This document shows positions 9,101 to 16,799 of a stretch of DNA of 64,000 nt, piece by piece. The DNA is from Kribbella sp. NBC_00382. Lineage in GTDB: Bacteria; Actinomycetota; Actinomycetes; Propionibacteriales; Kribbellaceae. Positions within the stretch are counted from its first letter, which is position 1, and each line of letters starts with the position of its first letter. The stretch lies in NCBI RefSeq assembly GCF_036067295.1, contig NZ_CP107954.1, forward strand, positions 4,960,001-5,024,000, given 5' to 3'. The notes beneath the pieces are model-generated. The model saw only the letters and a list, made by a program, of their open reading frames with translations. It was not told the DNA's origin and ran no database searches. Both the position numbers and the translations under genes were made by a program.

Positions 9101-9246
9101 CAGTCGACCAGCGTCGCCTTCGGGACCGTACGCCCTGCCTCCAGTGCAAGCGCGATCAGCAACGCTCGCAGCCGGGCACCCGGTACGTCGGCCAGGCGCC
9201 CATCGCCCGCCCGAACCTCGAATGACCCCAGTATCCCGATCTGCAC
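6130..9246 (-). CDS. BTAD / NB-ARC transcriptional regulator (AfsR/SARP type)
   Basis: This 1038-residue regulator has an N-terminal winged helix (residues 1-95, beginning MQIGILGSFEV), a bacterial transcriptional activation domain (about 95-240), and an NB-ARC ATPase with Walker A GPGGAGKT at 281-288 and Walker B LLLILDNCEH. A long TPR-like helical C-terminus follows. It belongs to the large SARP class that activates nearby metabolic genes when a ligand or ATP state changes. GTG is the start. It converges with the flavin monooxygenase gene; BTAD regulators are often found beside such genes, so the monooxygenase is a plausible target, but no binding site can be shown. Confidence 0.92.
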   Translation of the reverse strand: MQIGILGSFEVRAGDGRLADVPGARLRALLIALALEAGRTVPKATLVDWIWGEQPPAEAANALQRLVSRLRKVLPEGAVKGQTGGYRLTVKPEAVDALEFERLVSQARTEKGPRQVRLLREALALWRGAAFQDVGLEDSEAFDAAATRLDGLRLTAMEDWFEGEVALGNGAELVPELTDAVAAYPLRERLVAGLMRALVAAGRDSEALVLYERTRQALANALGVDPSPELSALHVALLRGELGQTRKTNVRAELTSFVGRDADVAAVRELVAEHRLTTLIGPGGAGKTRLATETARTTIGVMTDGIWLIEFAPIGAGGDVAQTALAALGLRDALVGTSPTSDPVDGLVAAINDRELLLILDNCEHVIESVATLAGRLLGECPRLRILATSREPLGITGEALWQVEPLALPTGTSDASPALRLLRDRAGAVRKDLGTDERTKALMVRICLALDGMPLAIELAAARLRTMTIEQLANRLDDRFRLLTSGSRTALPRHKTLRAVVDWSWELLTDAERAVLRRLSVFSGGAGLEAAERVCSGDDVERDQVLELLTSLAEKSLLVPVGDGAPRYRMLTTIREYAADRLAEAGESDQTRQAHLTYFTEFAEAAEPHLRRAEQLEWLSLLRADHDNLSAALRGAIAAGDGQTAMRLAAATGWYWWLGGRRSEGLELALAAVELPGDVPDDVRALVYGLVVLYVTSGQGDEHLGEEWIRKAYRFSQLSTSKHPMLGLVIPMERLLEAPAEALPAFEAQLNSEDPWVAALARWQVGKMRTLFGQGGPEAEAQVELSLAEFRVLGDRFGIYLAESELATQLATRGEYARACGYYEEAVTVLTELGAIEDVIETRTQQAMLYWLMGDRDASAAAIVEAERLAEGVTWPYALAALALAKAGLARLSGDVDEARRQVSLATTLLGDAAAQASVRAQLHDLRAYLADDLQEARTHRVAAWEAASEVGLAFLLGPMLVGLADLAARVGEYEQAARLLAAGTAVYGRVGLSQLDAVRIEQDTRRHLGEARFAEVTREGAESDWRRLVEDVLGVS

Positions 9247-9325
9247 CCGACAGATCTTGCCATCTGACCGGCCCGACCCGCCGACCCGTGCCTCCCACCG
9301 GCAGGTCAGTCGGCGAACCGTGGTG

Positions 9326-12037
9326 TCAGAACGAGAGATCGCGGAGCTGGCGGCGCGAGGTCAGGTCGAGTTTGCGGTAGATGTTGCGGAGGTGGGCGTC
9401 GATCGTGCGCGGGCTGAGGAAGAGGGTGGCGGCGACTTCCTTGGAGGTCGCGCCGCCGGCGACCTTGGCGGCGATCAGGCGTTCCTGAGCGGTGAGCTGA
9501 TCCAGCTGGTTGACCCCGTCACGGCGTGGGCGTTGACCGGTCGCGGCGAGTTCGCGAGCTGCTCGCTCGGCGAATCCGTTGGCGCCCATCTCGGCGAGCC
9601 GTTCGTGCGCGGCCTGGAGTTCCACCCTTGCCTCGGCGCGACGGGACTCGCGGCGTAGCCATTCGCCGTACAGGAGTCGTGCGCGGGCATGTTGAGCCCG
9701 TACTTCGGTCTGCGCGAGCAGATCAATTGCCTCCCGGAACCGGCTGTCCGTGCTCGCCGACGACGGATCGAGCAGCGCCTGCGCGAGAAGGTGTGAAGCG
9801 ACGGCCCACGGTGTCGGGTTGGTGCGGGCCAGTGCGTCGATTCGCTCCAACGCAACGGCTGCGTCCTCGGGGCGGCCGGCTCGGGCGGCGGCCTCGACGA
9901 GTTCCGCGTCGAGGGTCCACACGACGTACGAACCGCGTTGCTGTTCTTGCTGGGCGGTGAGCCCGGCCTTGAGCGCGGCTGGATAGTCGCCGAGGCCGTT
10001 GCGCAGTACTGCGGTGGCGTAGAGCTCGGCGACGATCTCATCCCGGCCGACGCGCTCGTGCATGCCGGCCAACAGTTCTTGGAACTGGTCCGCCTCGCCA
10101 CGCCAGGCAGCGAGGATGAATTCGGCGAAGGCCAGGTTGACGGTGCCTGCAGCCTCGTCGACGGCGCGTGCCTCTTCCAGATCGGCAGCCGCTGCGTCGA
10201 ACCGGCCGAGCATCGTCTGGCCGATGGCATGGAACTTCAACGCCTGCGGCAGTACCGCGAAAGCCGATTGCCGGCGAGCCAGTTCGACCTGCCGACTGGA
10301 GACCTCATCCATCGCCTCGGCGTCGCACAGGTCGATCGCCATCATGCAGATGAGCTCCATCCACCAAGGGCTGGTGAACTCCGTCGTACGGAACGCGTCC
10401 ACCGCAAGGCGCATCGTCGGTACCGCCTTCTCGGCCGGCAGCATGGCCTGGTCGAGTAACGCGTCCAGCAGCCGGTCGACCGGGCGTGGTTGCTCTGGCG
10501 TCGGTACCTGGTCACGGATGCGGGTGCCGAGCTGACGCAGCCGCCCGGGCAGGCGGTCGAGGAACATGGCGGAGGAGAAGGCTTCGAGGTAGGTCTCCCT
10601 GGCCTTGTCCGGTTCGAGATCGGCGGCGGCGCTGACGAGTGCCGCGGTGGCCTCGGGGCTGCGGTCGACGTGGAGGTCGATCAATGCCTTTTGGAGCCGG
10701 GCGTCGGCTTGGTGGGCTGGCTCGAGGGGGCGGCGCTCGGCGTGGGTGAGCAGCTCGCGGGCCTCGGGGAAGGCACCCAATCGCATCCTGAGCCGGGCTG
10801 CGGCTAGGAGGCGGCCGCCCTGGTCGGCGGCGTCGGGGGTCAGTTGCGCGGCACGTTCGAGGAATGCGGATGCGGCTGCGAGGTCGCCGCGTCGTTGCGT
10901 TCGCTCTGCCGATTGGGTCAGTTCGGCGGCGACGTCCTCGTCGGTGTCGATGACGGCGTGCGCTCGGTGCCACGCGCGCCGGTCGGGATCGAGCTGGCGA
11001 TCGGTCGCTTCGGCGAGTGCTGCGTGCAGGTTTCTGCGGGTGCCCGGAGTTGCTGCCTGGTACGCCGCTGCGCGGACGAGCGGGTGGCGAAAACGTAGCC
11101 GTGGACCGAGTACCACCAGGCCGTCGTCCTCCGCGTCGGCCAGGGCGGCGGGGTCGAGGTTGAGCAGTTTGGCGGCTCGGCGCAGCAGGCCTAGGTCGCC
11201 GACCGGCTCGGCGGCCGCTAGCGCGACGAGGGATTGAGTTGCCGGTGGCAACCGTAGTACGCGGCGGGTGAACTCGTTCGCCAGGACGTCGACGACGCTG
11301 TCCCGCGGCCGGTCGTCGCGGTCGGCGGGCAATGCCATCGGGCCGTCGTCGTGCCCGAACTCCAGCAGTGCAAGCGGGTTGCCGCGGGCCTCGGCGAGGA
11401 TCCGATCGAGTACTTCGCTGTCGACGCCGGCTCGCGTGGACGACTGCAGCAGGGTCAGCGCGTCGTTCTCGTCGAGACCGGCGAGCTGGAGTCGGGGGAG
11501 CTCGGGGAACGCGGCGGTCGGCCCGGTGGCTAGGGGGCCGCTCTCGCGGACCGCGAGGACTATGGCGAGCTGTTCGGAGGCGATGCGGCGGGCGACGAAA
11601 GTGAGGACTTGGCGGGTACCGGCGTCGATCCACTGGACGTCGTCGATCACGCAGCAGACCGGCTGGCGGCGGGCGACTTCGCAGAGCAGGCCGAGGACCG
11701 AGACGCCGACCATCAGGGGACTCGGCGTGGTGCCGTCGCCGAGTCCGAAGACTGATTCGAGTGCCCGTTGCTGCACGGCGGGAAGTTCGGCGCGGTGCTC
11801 GATCACCGATGCGCAGAGCTGGTGCAGGGCGGCGTACGGGAGATCGCGCTCGAACTCGGTGCCGTCCGCGCGGAGGATCAGCCAGCCGTCGAGCCCGTCG
11901 GTCACGGCTTCGATCAGCGAGGACTTGCCGATTCCCGCCTCGCCGACCACGACGATGGCTCCGCCGCGACCGTCGGCGGCCGCCTGGGTCACCTCGCCGA
12001 TCGCCTGCAGTTCCGCCTGCCGGGCCACGAACTGCAT
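9326..12037 (-). CDS. LAL-type LuxR family regulator (ATPase plus C-terminal HTH)
   Basis: This ~903-residue protein starts with an AAA/STAND ATPase: Walker A VGEAGIGKSS about 30 residues from the start and Walker B CCVIDDVQWID. A tetratricopeptide-like middle follows. It ends with a LuxR HTH containing LTAQERLIAAKVAGGATSKE and SPRTIDAHLRNIYRKLDLTS. The ATG at 12035-12037 is chosen because GAGGAG lies just before it; an ATG 16 codons upstream (12085) is also in frame. It is transcribed divergently from a quinone oxidoreductase gene across ~170 bp that contains CTACGTA repeats, which suggests that it controls that gene and itself. Confidence 0.9.
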   Translation of the reverse strand: MQFVARQAELQAIGEVTQAAADGRGGAIVVVGEAGIGKSSLIEAVTDGLDGWLILRADGTEFERDLPYAALHQLCASVIEHRAELPAVQQRALESVFGLGDGTTPSPLMVGVSVLGLLCEVARRQPVCCVIDDVQWIDAGTRQVLTFVARRIASEQLAIVLAVRESGPLATGPTAAFPELPRLQLAGLDENDALTLLQSSTRAGVDSEVLDRILAEARGNPLALLEFGHDDGPMALPADRDDRPRDSVVDVLANEFTRRVLRLPPATQSLVALAAAEPVGDLGLLRRAAKLLNLDPAALADAEDDGLVVLGPRLRFRHPLVRAAAYQAATPGTRRNLHAALAEATDRQLDPDRRAWHRAHAVIDTDEDVAAELTQSAERTQRRGDLAAASAFLERAAQLTPDAADQGGRLLAAARLRMRLGAFPEARELLTHAERRPLEPAHQADARLQKALIDLHVDRSPEATAALVSAAADLEPDKARETYLEAFSSAMFLDRLPGRLRQLGTRIRDQVPTPEQPRPVDRLLDALLDQAMLPAEKAVPTMRLAVDAFRTTEFTSPWWMELICMMAIDLCDAEAMDEVSSRQVELARRQSAFAVLPQALKFHAIGQTMLGRFDAAAADLEEARAVDEAAGTVNLAFAEFILAAWRGEADQFQELLAGMHERVGRDEIVAELYATAVLRNGLGDYPAALKAGLTAQQEQQRGSYVVWTLDAELVEAAARAGRPEDAAVALERIDALARTNPTPWAVASHLLAQALLDPSSASTDSRFREAIDLLAQTEVRAQHARARLLYGEWLRRESRRAEARVELQAAHERLAEMGANGFAERAARELAATGQRPRRDGVNQLDQLTAQERLIAAKVAGGATSKEVAATLFLSPRTIDAHLRNIYRKLDLTSRRQLRDLSF

Positions 12038-12107
12038 CGAGTCGGCTCTCCTCGGTAGTCGTCTTACGTCTGCGCTGGGCGCCATCGTAGGTCAGCGGCC
12101 GAGCTAC

Positions 12108-12128
12108 CTACGTACGCGATCTACGTAG
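12108..12128. promoter_or_regulatory. Candidate operator between LAL regulator and oxidoreductase
   Basis: CTACGTA occurs at 12108-12114 and again inside the palindrome CTACGTAG at 12121-12128, a 13-bp centre spacing. The only intergenic region shared by the divergent LAL gene and oxidoreductase contains them. Regulatory use is inferred from position and symmetry. Confidence 0.4.
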
Positions 12129-12208
12129 TTTTCGCCGACGCGCCACTTGCCCTCGCCACGGCATCGTCTTACTCGTCAGCACGACACTTTGGACGAAGGG
12201 ACAGCGAG

Positions 12209-13237
12209 ATGATCACCGAGGTAGAGCTGCCGGGAATCGTCGAACCGGACGGCCTGCGGCTGCGTCAGCGGGAGGTCCCGCAGCTCGCGGCCGGCCAGGC
12301 GCTGGTCCGGATGGAGGCGACCGGGGTCTCGTTCGCCGAGCAGCAGATGCGCCGCGGCCGGTACTACGATCAGCCGCCGTTCCCGTTCGTACCGGGGTAC
12401 GACGTCGTCGGGGTGATCGAGGCGCTCGGGGACTCTGCGGCCGCCGGGTTCGCCGTCGGGCAGCGGGTCGCCGCTTTGACCAAGGTCGGGGGATGGGCGG
12501 ATCGGCTGGTACTCAACACAGCCGACCTGGTCCCGGTACCGGATGGTGTCGGTGCTGAGGAGGCCGAGGCGCTGATCGTCAACGGCGTGACGGCCTGGCG
12601 AATGCTCCGGATCGCTGGGGTCGAGCGCGGCGACACCGTCGTCGTCCTGGGTGCGAACGGCGGCGTGGGATCGCTCCTGGTGCAGTTCGCCCGGTACCTC
12701 GGTGCGCAGGTCATCGGGACCGCTTCCGGGCGTCATCTGCCGTACGTGCGTGAGCTCGGCGCGATCCCCGTTGATCGGCAGCAGGACACCGTCGCCGCGG
12801 TCAAAGCGATCGCGCCGGACGGAGTGGACGCGGTCTTCGATCACGTCGGTGGTACCGGGATCCGGAACTCGTGGTCGATGCTCGGACGCGGCGGATACCT
12901 CGTGTCGTACGGGACCGCTGCTACTCGTGACCAGCAGGGCAACGCCAAGCTGCCCGTGCTCGCGCTGATCGGCCGACTGGTCACCTGGAACCTGCTGCCC
13001 AATGGCAGGTCCGCCACCTTCTTCAACCTCTGGGCCGGCAAGGCGCGACGTCCCGAGCGCCACCAGGCCGAGCTGCGAGCCGATCTGGAAGCCGTCTTCG
13101 GACTGCTTGCCGCAGGTGAGATCACCGCTCGCATCGCGCGTGCCTTCCCGCTGTCGGACGTAGCCGACGCCGTCCGCTACGCCGAATCCGGCGCCGCCGC
13201 CGGCAAGGTCGTCCTGGTCCCCGACACACTCTCCTGA
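12209..13237 (+). CDS. Zinc-independent medium-chain oxidoreductase (NADPH:quinone reductase-like)
   Basis: This 342-residue protein has the GroES-like N-terminal half (GVSFAEQQMRRGRYY, PFVPGYDVVGVIEALG) and a Rossmann half with the nucleotide-binding loop VLGANGGVGSLLVQFARYLG. The catalytic and structural zinc ligands of alcohol dehydrogenases are absent, placing it in the quinone reductase/zeta-crystallin branch. It probably reduces quinones or enones with NADPH. An A/G-rich GAAGGGACAGCGAG precedes the ATG. It is divergent from the LAL regulator, which is the likely controller. Confidence 0.88.
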   Translation: MITEVELPGIVEPDGLRLRQREVPQLAAGQALVRMEATGVSFAEQQMRRGRYYDQPPFPFVPGYDVVGVIEALGDSAAAGFAVGQRVAALTKVGGWADRLVLNTADLVPVPDGVGAEEAEALIVNGVTAWRMLRIAGVERGDTVVVLGANGGVGSLLVQFARYLGAQVIGTASGRHLPYVRELGAIPVDRQQDTVAAVKAIAPDGVDAVFDHVGGTGIRNSWSMLGRGGYLVSYGTAATRDQQGNAKLPVLALIGRLVTWNLLPNGRSATFFNLWAGKARRPERHQAELRADLEAVFGLLAAGEITARIARAFPLSDVADAVRYAESGAAAGKVVLVPDTLS

Positions 13238-13388
13238 CCCCGTCCTCCACAGCTCCGTCAGTTCGGTCTGCCTGCCGGCCCCTTCACGCCGCCCGCCATG
13301 GGCTGAACCCCCAACCACAGCGCGACTTCGGCAGTACCGTCGCAGAAGTCACACCGGCGAGCGGGCGATTCGCTCGTATGTTGGTGAG

Positions 13389-14180
13389 GTGACTGACGAC
13401 GCGTGGGCAGGGTTGGTGGATTCTTTCGCCGAGGGAGCTTATGCCTCGGCGAAGGGGCTTGTCCGTACGTACGTGATGCACCAGCAGTTGCTCGAACACC
13501 TGGCCGGGCCGCCGGGGACCGTACTTGACGTCGGTGGCGGTGCGGGGCATCAGTCGTTTCCATTGGCGCAGGCTGGTTATGAGGTGACGCTGCTCGATCC
13601 ATCGGCGGCGATGCTGGACAAGGCGCGAGAGCGGCTCGATCGGTTGCCGGAGGAGGTCCGGCGGCGGGTGACGCTTTTGCAAGGTGATGGTGAGAAGGCT
13701 GTCGAGGCGGTTGGTGGGCGGGTCTTCGATGCTGTGTTGTGTCATGGCGTGCTCGGGTACCTCGAGCAGCCGGACGGTTTGGTCGATCAGTTGTGCCAGT
13801 GCGCTGTCCCGGGTGGTCTGGTGTCGATCATGACCGGGAACGCCCAGACGATGGCGGTGCGGCCGGCGCTGGAGCAGCGGTGGGCGGATGCGTTGGCGGG
13901 GTTCGATTCCGTCGAGGAAGTCGGGGTGCTGGGGGTGCCGACCAGGGCCGACACGGTCGAGCACCTCAGCGAGTTGCTGTCGAAGCATGGGGTCGAGGCT
14001 TTGCAGTGGTACGGCGTGTGGCTGTTCACCGATTGGCTCGACTTCAGCGGGGTCGAGGTGGATCTCAGCGACTCAGAGCGGGTCGCCGCGATGGCTGCCG
14101 TCGAGTTGGAGGCGAGCAAGCGGGATCCCTATCGGCAGCTCAGTCGGCCTTTCCATCTGGTGGGGCGTCGGCTTCCGTAG
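13389..14180 (+). CDS. Class I SAM-dependent methyltransferase (CmoM-like)
   Basis: The 263-residue protein carries the SAM-binding motif I VLDVGGGAGHQSFPLA, motif post-I VTLLDPSAAMLDKA and motif IV FDAVLCHGVLGYL. The SFAEGAYASAKGLVR start and overall length resemble CmoM, which methylates tRNA cmo5U, but other small-molecule methyltransferases look similar. The GTG start at 13389 has no spaced ribosome binding site; TATGTT at 13378-13383 lies 5 bases before it, so the mRNA could be leaderless. Its 3' end faces the DUF1801 gene with only 6 bases between them. Confidence 0.82.
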   Translation: MTDDAWAGLVDSFAEGAYASAKGLVRTYVMHQQLLEHLAGPPGTVLDVGGGAGHQSFPLAQAGYEVTLLDPSAAMLDKARERLDRLPEEVRRRVTLLQGDGEKAVEAVGGRVFDAVLCHGVLGYLEQPDGLVDQLCQCAVPGGLVSIMTGNAQTMAVRPALEQRWADALAGFDSVEEVGVLGVPTRADTVEHLSELLSKHGVEALQWYGVWLFTDWLDFSGVEVDLSDSERVAAMAAVELEASKRDPYRQLSRPFHLVGRRLP

Positions 14181-14186
14181 TACGGG

Positions 14187-14648
14187 CTAGCTGGCGGCCT
14201 TCTTGATCAGCGCGGTGAGCTGCTTCTCGACGGCGGGGGTCAGCTTGGTGAGGGCCCAGGACGTCGGCCACATGTCGCCGTCGTCGAGGTTGGCCGGGTC
14301 GTTGAAGCCGAGGGTGCTGTAGCGGGCCTTGAACTTGTCAGCGGGCTGGAAGAAGCAGACGATCTTGCCGGCCTTGGCGTAGGCGGGCATCCCGTACCAG
14401 GTCTTCGGCTCGAGTTCCGGGGCCTCGGACTTGACGATGGCGTGGATCCGCTCGGCGATCGAGCGATCACCCGAGTCGGCGATCTCGGCGATCTTCTCCA
14501 GGACCGCGGCCTCCGCTTCCTCCTTGTTCGCCGCCGCCTTGAGTTCGCGGGCCCGCTCCTTCATCGCCCCCTTCTCTTCCTCCGTGAAGCCGTCGTACGA
14601 CTTCGACTTGGCGGTGGTCTTCTTCGCGGTGCTCTTCGTTGTGGTCAT
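14187..14648 (-). CDS. DUF1801 domain protein
   Basis: This 153-residue protein has a Lys/Thr/Ser-rich basic N-terminus (about 20 residues), a helical Ala/Glu-rich stretch and a C-terminal DUF1801 core (KTWYGMPAYAKAGKIVCFF and later MWPTSWALTKLT). This fold is shared with YdhG-like and frataxin-like 'iron chaperone' proteins, but no metal ligand set is evident and the function is unknown. It is transcribed divergently from the AHSA1 gene across a 146-bp region with two matching inverted repeats, so the two genes are probably co-regulated. Confidence 0.85.
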   Translation of the reverse strand: MTTTKSTAKKTTAKSKSYDGFTEEEKGAMKERARELKAAANKEEAEAAVLEKIAEIADSGDRSIAERIHAIVKSEAPELEPKTWYGMPAYAKAGKIVCFFQPADKFKARYSTLGFNDPANLDDGDMWPTSWALTKLTPAVEKQLTALIKKAAS

Positions 14649-14706
14649 GACCTCAGCCTACGAACCCGCCGCCGTCCGGTGCTTCTCGAAAACTGATCGA
14701 TCTCTC

Positions 14707-14774
14707 ATGTGCAACTAAGGGTTGCGCATCGGCTGGAGTCGGGCTAGCTTTATGTGCAACAAGAAGCTGCGCAT
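14707..14774. promoter_or_regulatory. Double operator overlapping the AHSA1 promoter
   Basis: Two copies of a 23-bp inverted repeat with arms ATGTGCAAC / G(T/C)TGCGCAT and 5-base spacers lie at 14707-14729 and 14752-14774, 45 bp apart. A promoter fits between them: -35 TTGCGC at 14722-14727, 17-bp spacer, -10 TAGCTT at 14745-14750. One operator covers the -35 and the other the transcription start, the arrangement of a repressor site. AHSA1/DUF1801 genes are often governed by ArsR or MarR/TetR repressors, but no such gene is adjacent. Confidence 0.7.
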
Positions 14775-14794
14775 GAACCTCGAGAGGAATCGAA

Positions 14795-15238
14795 ATGGTA
14801 GACATCCTGCACAGAGTCGGAGTGAAGTCCTCGGTGGCCGAGGTATACGCGACCCTGACCACGATCGAGGGCCTGGCCGGCTGGTGGACCACCCAGACCA
14901 CGGGCGAGGCCGGCCAGGTCGGCGGCGTGACGGAGTTCAAGTTCGGCCCCGGCGGCTTCAACATGAAGGTCTTGGAGCTGGACCCTGACAAGCGAGTCCT
15001 CTGGGAGGTCGTCGAAGGCCCCGAGGAGTGGATCGGCACCCACGTCATCTGGGACCTGGAGCAGGTCGACGAGTGGGCCATCATCCACTTCAAGCACGAA
15101 GGCTGGAAGGACCCCGTCGAGTTCATGTCCCACTGCAGCACCAAGTGGGCCATCTTCCTGATGAGCATCAAGTCCCTCGTCGAAACCGGCAACGGCTCCC
15201 CAGACCCCACCGACGTCCCCATCAGCAACTGGCACTGA
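14795..15238 (+). CDS. AHSA1/SRPBCC (START-like) domain protein
   Basis: This 147-residue protein has the SRPBCC helix-grip fold: VKSSVAEVYATLTTIEGLAG, WWTTQTTGEAGQVGG, and a C-terminal helix starting near FMSHCSTKWA. Such proteins bind hydrophobic ligands in a cavity; the actinobacterial ones have no settled role. GAGAGG sits 7 bases before the ATG. The promoter is flanked by the double operator at 14707-14774, and the divergent DUF1801 gene shares that region. Confidence 0.9.
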   Translation: MVDILHRVGVKSSVAEVYATLTTIEGLAGWWTTQTTGEAGQVGGVTEFKFGPGGFNMKVLELDPDKRVLWEVVEGPEEWIGTHVIWDLEQVDEWAIIHFKHEGWKDPVEFMSHCSTKWAIFLMSIKSLVETGNGSPDPTDVPISNWH

Positions 15239-15255
15239 CCCACCCCAGCCTCCGT

Positions 15256-15355
15256 GTCCCGCTCGACAGGAGGTACTGCCCGTACTGCCCCCAACCTCCG
15301 CCCACACAAGCGTGCGCCCCGACCAGCCCGGCCACTACCTCCTGTCGAGCGGGAC
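15256..15355. repeat. Perfect 20-bp inverted repeat with 60-bp interior
   Basis: Bases 15256-15275 and 15336-15355 are exact reverse complements (arm core CCCGCTCGACAGGAGG). The 60-base interior is C-rich and non-coding. It begins 18 bp after the AHSA1 stop, so it may act as a terminator, although there is no T-run. The arm length and perfection also fit a small palindromic mobile element or a protein-binding cruciform. Confidence 0.6.
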
Positions 15356-15440
15356 AAGTTCGAGCGCAACCTGCCCGGACGAAGCCGCCGCCACCGGCAG
15401 AAACGACGGGTTCGCTGCGAACCATCGCTATCGTGCAGGC

Positions 15441-15959
15441 GTGGCAGATCCCGTACTACGCCCGCTGCTCTTCCTCGACGTCGACGGCCCCCTCATCCCG
15501 TTCGGCCCGGCCTCCCAGCCGCACCCGACCTATCGGACCGGCTCGCAGCCAGCGGGCGACAACTCGAATCCGTTGCTCGATCGGGTCAATCCGTCCCATG
15601 GCCCGCGCTTGGAGGCGCTGGGGTGTGAGCTGGTCTGGGCGACCACCTGGATGACCGACGCGAACGACAGCATCTCCCCGCGACTCGGGCTGCCGGACCT
15701 GCCTGTGGTGATCTGGCCGGATCCGGGCGATGACGATGAGCGATCCGGCTTGCACTGGAAGACGCGTGCCCTGGTCGACTGGGCGGCGGGACGGCCGTTC
15801 ATCTGGGTTGACGACGAGCTCACCGACGTCGATCGCGCCTGGGTGCAAGCCAATCATCGAGGGCGGGCTTTGCTGCACCTGGTCGATGCGGGGATCGGCC
15901 TCGGCGAGTCCGACTACCTGGCGATCAGTACGTGGATGAGTGGAGAGGACGGGTTGTAA
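15441..15959 (+). CDS. HAD-like hydrolase domain protein (secondary domain, DUF of HAD superfamily)
   Basis: The 172-residue protein opens with LLFLDVDGPLIPFG, the HAD motif I (nucleophile Asp and +2 Asp in DVDG), and has WATTWMTDAND (motif II region Thr), a Lys in HWKTRALVD and the acidic pair FIWVDDELTDVD (motif III/IV). This is the short HAD group common in actinobacteria, of unknown substrate. GTG at 15441 is chosen because it places motif I right at the N-terminus; the frame is open 43 codons further upstream but crosses the right arm of an inverted repeat. TAATG couples its stop to the following VOC remnant. Confidence 0.75.
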   Translation: MADPVLRPLLFLDVDGPLIPFGPASQPHPTYRTGSQPAGDNSNPLLDRVNPSHGPRLEALGCELVWATTWMTDANDSISPRLGLPDLPVVIWPDPGDDDERSGLHWKTRALVDWAAGRPFIWVDDELTDVDRAWVQANHRGRALLHLVDAGIGLGESDYLAISTWMSGEDGL

Positions 15960-16069
15960 TGACACGTATGACTGTTGAGTTGTTTGCTGGGGTGGCGGTT
16001 CGGAAGGTCGTCTACAACGATCCCGATGGGAATGAGCTTGGGTATGGCGGCGGGCCTGCTGAGGGCTAG
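15959..16069 (+). pseudogene. Internally deleted VOC (glyoxalase-like) gene
   Basis: A 36-codon frame reads MTVELFAGVAV directly joined to RKVVYNDPDGNELGYGGGP. The first part is the typical start of a VOC-family protein and the second the typical end (DPDGNE-x-G), which are normally about 90 residues apart. The simplest explanation is an in-frame deletion of the middle of the gene. The ATG overlaps the stop of the HAD gene (TAATG) and the stop overlaps the end of the convergent SMI1 gene by 4 bp. No catalytic fold can form from 36 residues. Confidence 0.7.
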
Positions 16070-16788
16070 GGCTTCGGTGGGGCGACGGTGTCCAGCCAAT
16101 CGCGGTACCAGCGGGTGAAGGTCAACGCGGTGCCGTCCGCGGAGTGGAGTGGGCGGTAGCCGTTGTCGTCGGCGGTTTCGTCTGACCACATGTGGCCGCG
16201 GGCGGGGCCGGTGATGACCAGGGCGTGGCGTAGGGCGCAGCCTAGGTGGCTCAGGTAGAGCAGGCCGATCGAGTGTTCGGGGTCGAAGGCAACGGCGTCG
16301 TGGTGCTTCCAGTACTCCTCTTCGGCCGCCTCATACGCCTCCGGAGAGGTGAAGTCCGCCGGAGCAGGCGGCTCGGGCAGCCCCTCGGCCGGGTTGAAGG
16401 CAGCGACGTGGGGGAACGGCTGGCTCAGCGTGTCCAGGCCGGTGAGGTCGGCGCCGTCGCCTTCCCATTGCCAGCGCCCGTTGATACGGCGTACAGGGAA
16501 GAGCCCGTACGCCGGACCTGCTCCGCCACGGCCCGCTTGCAGCAAGAAGGAGCGGTAATCGTCGGGCAGGTCCACCTGGAGCTGGTCCTCCAGGTCGGCG
16601 AGATCTGCGGGGCTCAGTGGCGGCTCGAGTCTCCAGTGATGGAGTTGCGAGCCGAGGATGGCGGTCGGGAACGGGGCTCTGGTCAGGCGCTGGAGCCGAT
16701 CGCCGACATCGGACCAATCCGGATGCGTCACGGGTGGCAGGCTACCGCGAGCGCGTGGTTCAAGACGGCCACTAGCGCCGGAGTCCAT
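16066..16788 (-). CDS. SMI1/KNR4 (SUKH) family protein
   Basis: This 240-residue cytoplasmic protein contains the SMI1/KNR4 fold: LSPADLADLEDQLQVDLPDD then FLLQAGRGGAGPAYGLFP. The C-terminal half (DPEHSIGLLYLSHLGCALRH) completes the family. SUKH proteins are best known as immunity proteins against nuclease or deaminase toxins, but many stand alone; no toxin gene is adjacent here. The ATG at 16788 has GGGGATG before it; a GTG 19 codons inside (16731) is an alternative start. Its start is 11 bp from the start of the divergent MalT-like regulator. Confidence 0.82.
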   Translation of the reverse strand: MDSGASGRLEPRARGSLPPVTHPDWSDVGDRLQRLTRAPFPTAILGSQLHHWRLEPPLSPADLADLEDQLQVDLPDDYRSFLLQAGRGGAGPAYGLFPVRRINGRWQWEGDGADLTGLDTLSQPFPHVAAFNPAEGLPEPPAPADFTSPEAYEAAEEEYWKHHDAVAFDPEHSIGLLYLSHLGCALRHALVITGPARGHMWSDETADDNGYRPLHSADGTALTFTRWYRDWLDTVAPPKP

Positions 16789-16799
16789 TCATCCCCAGT

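Noticed and set aside
16066-16788. SMI1 protein as part of a toxin-immunity pair
   Set aside because: No polymorphic toxin or secretion-associated gene is adjacent.
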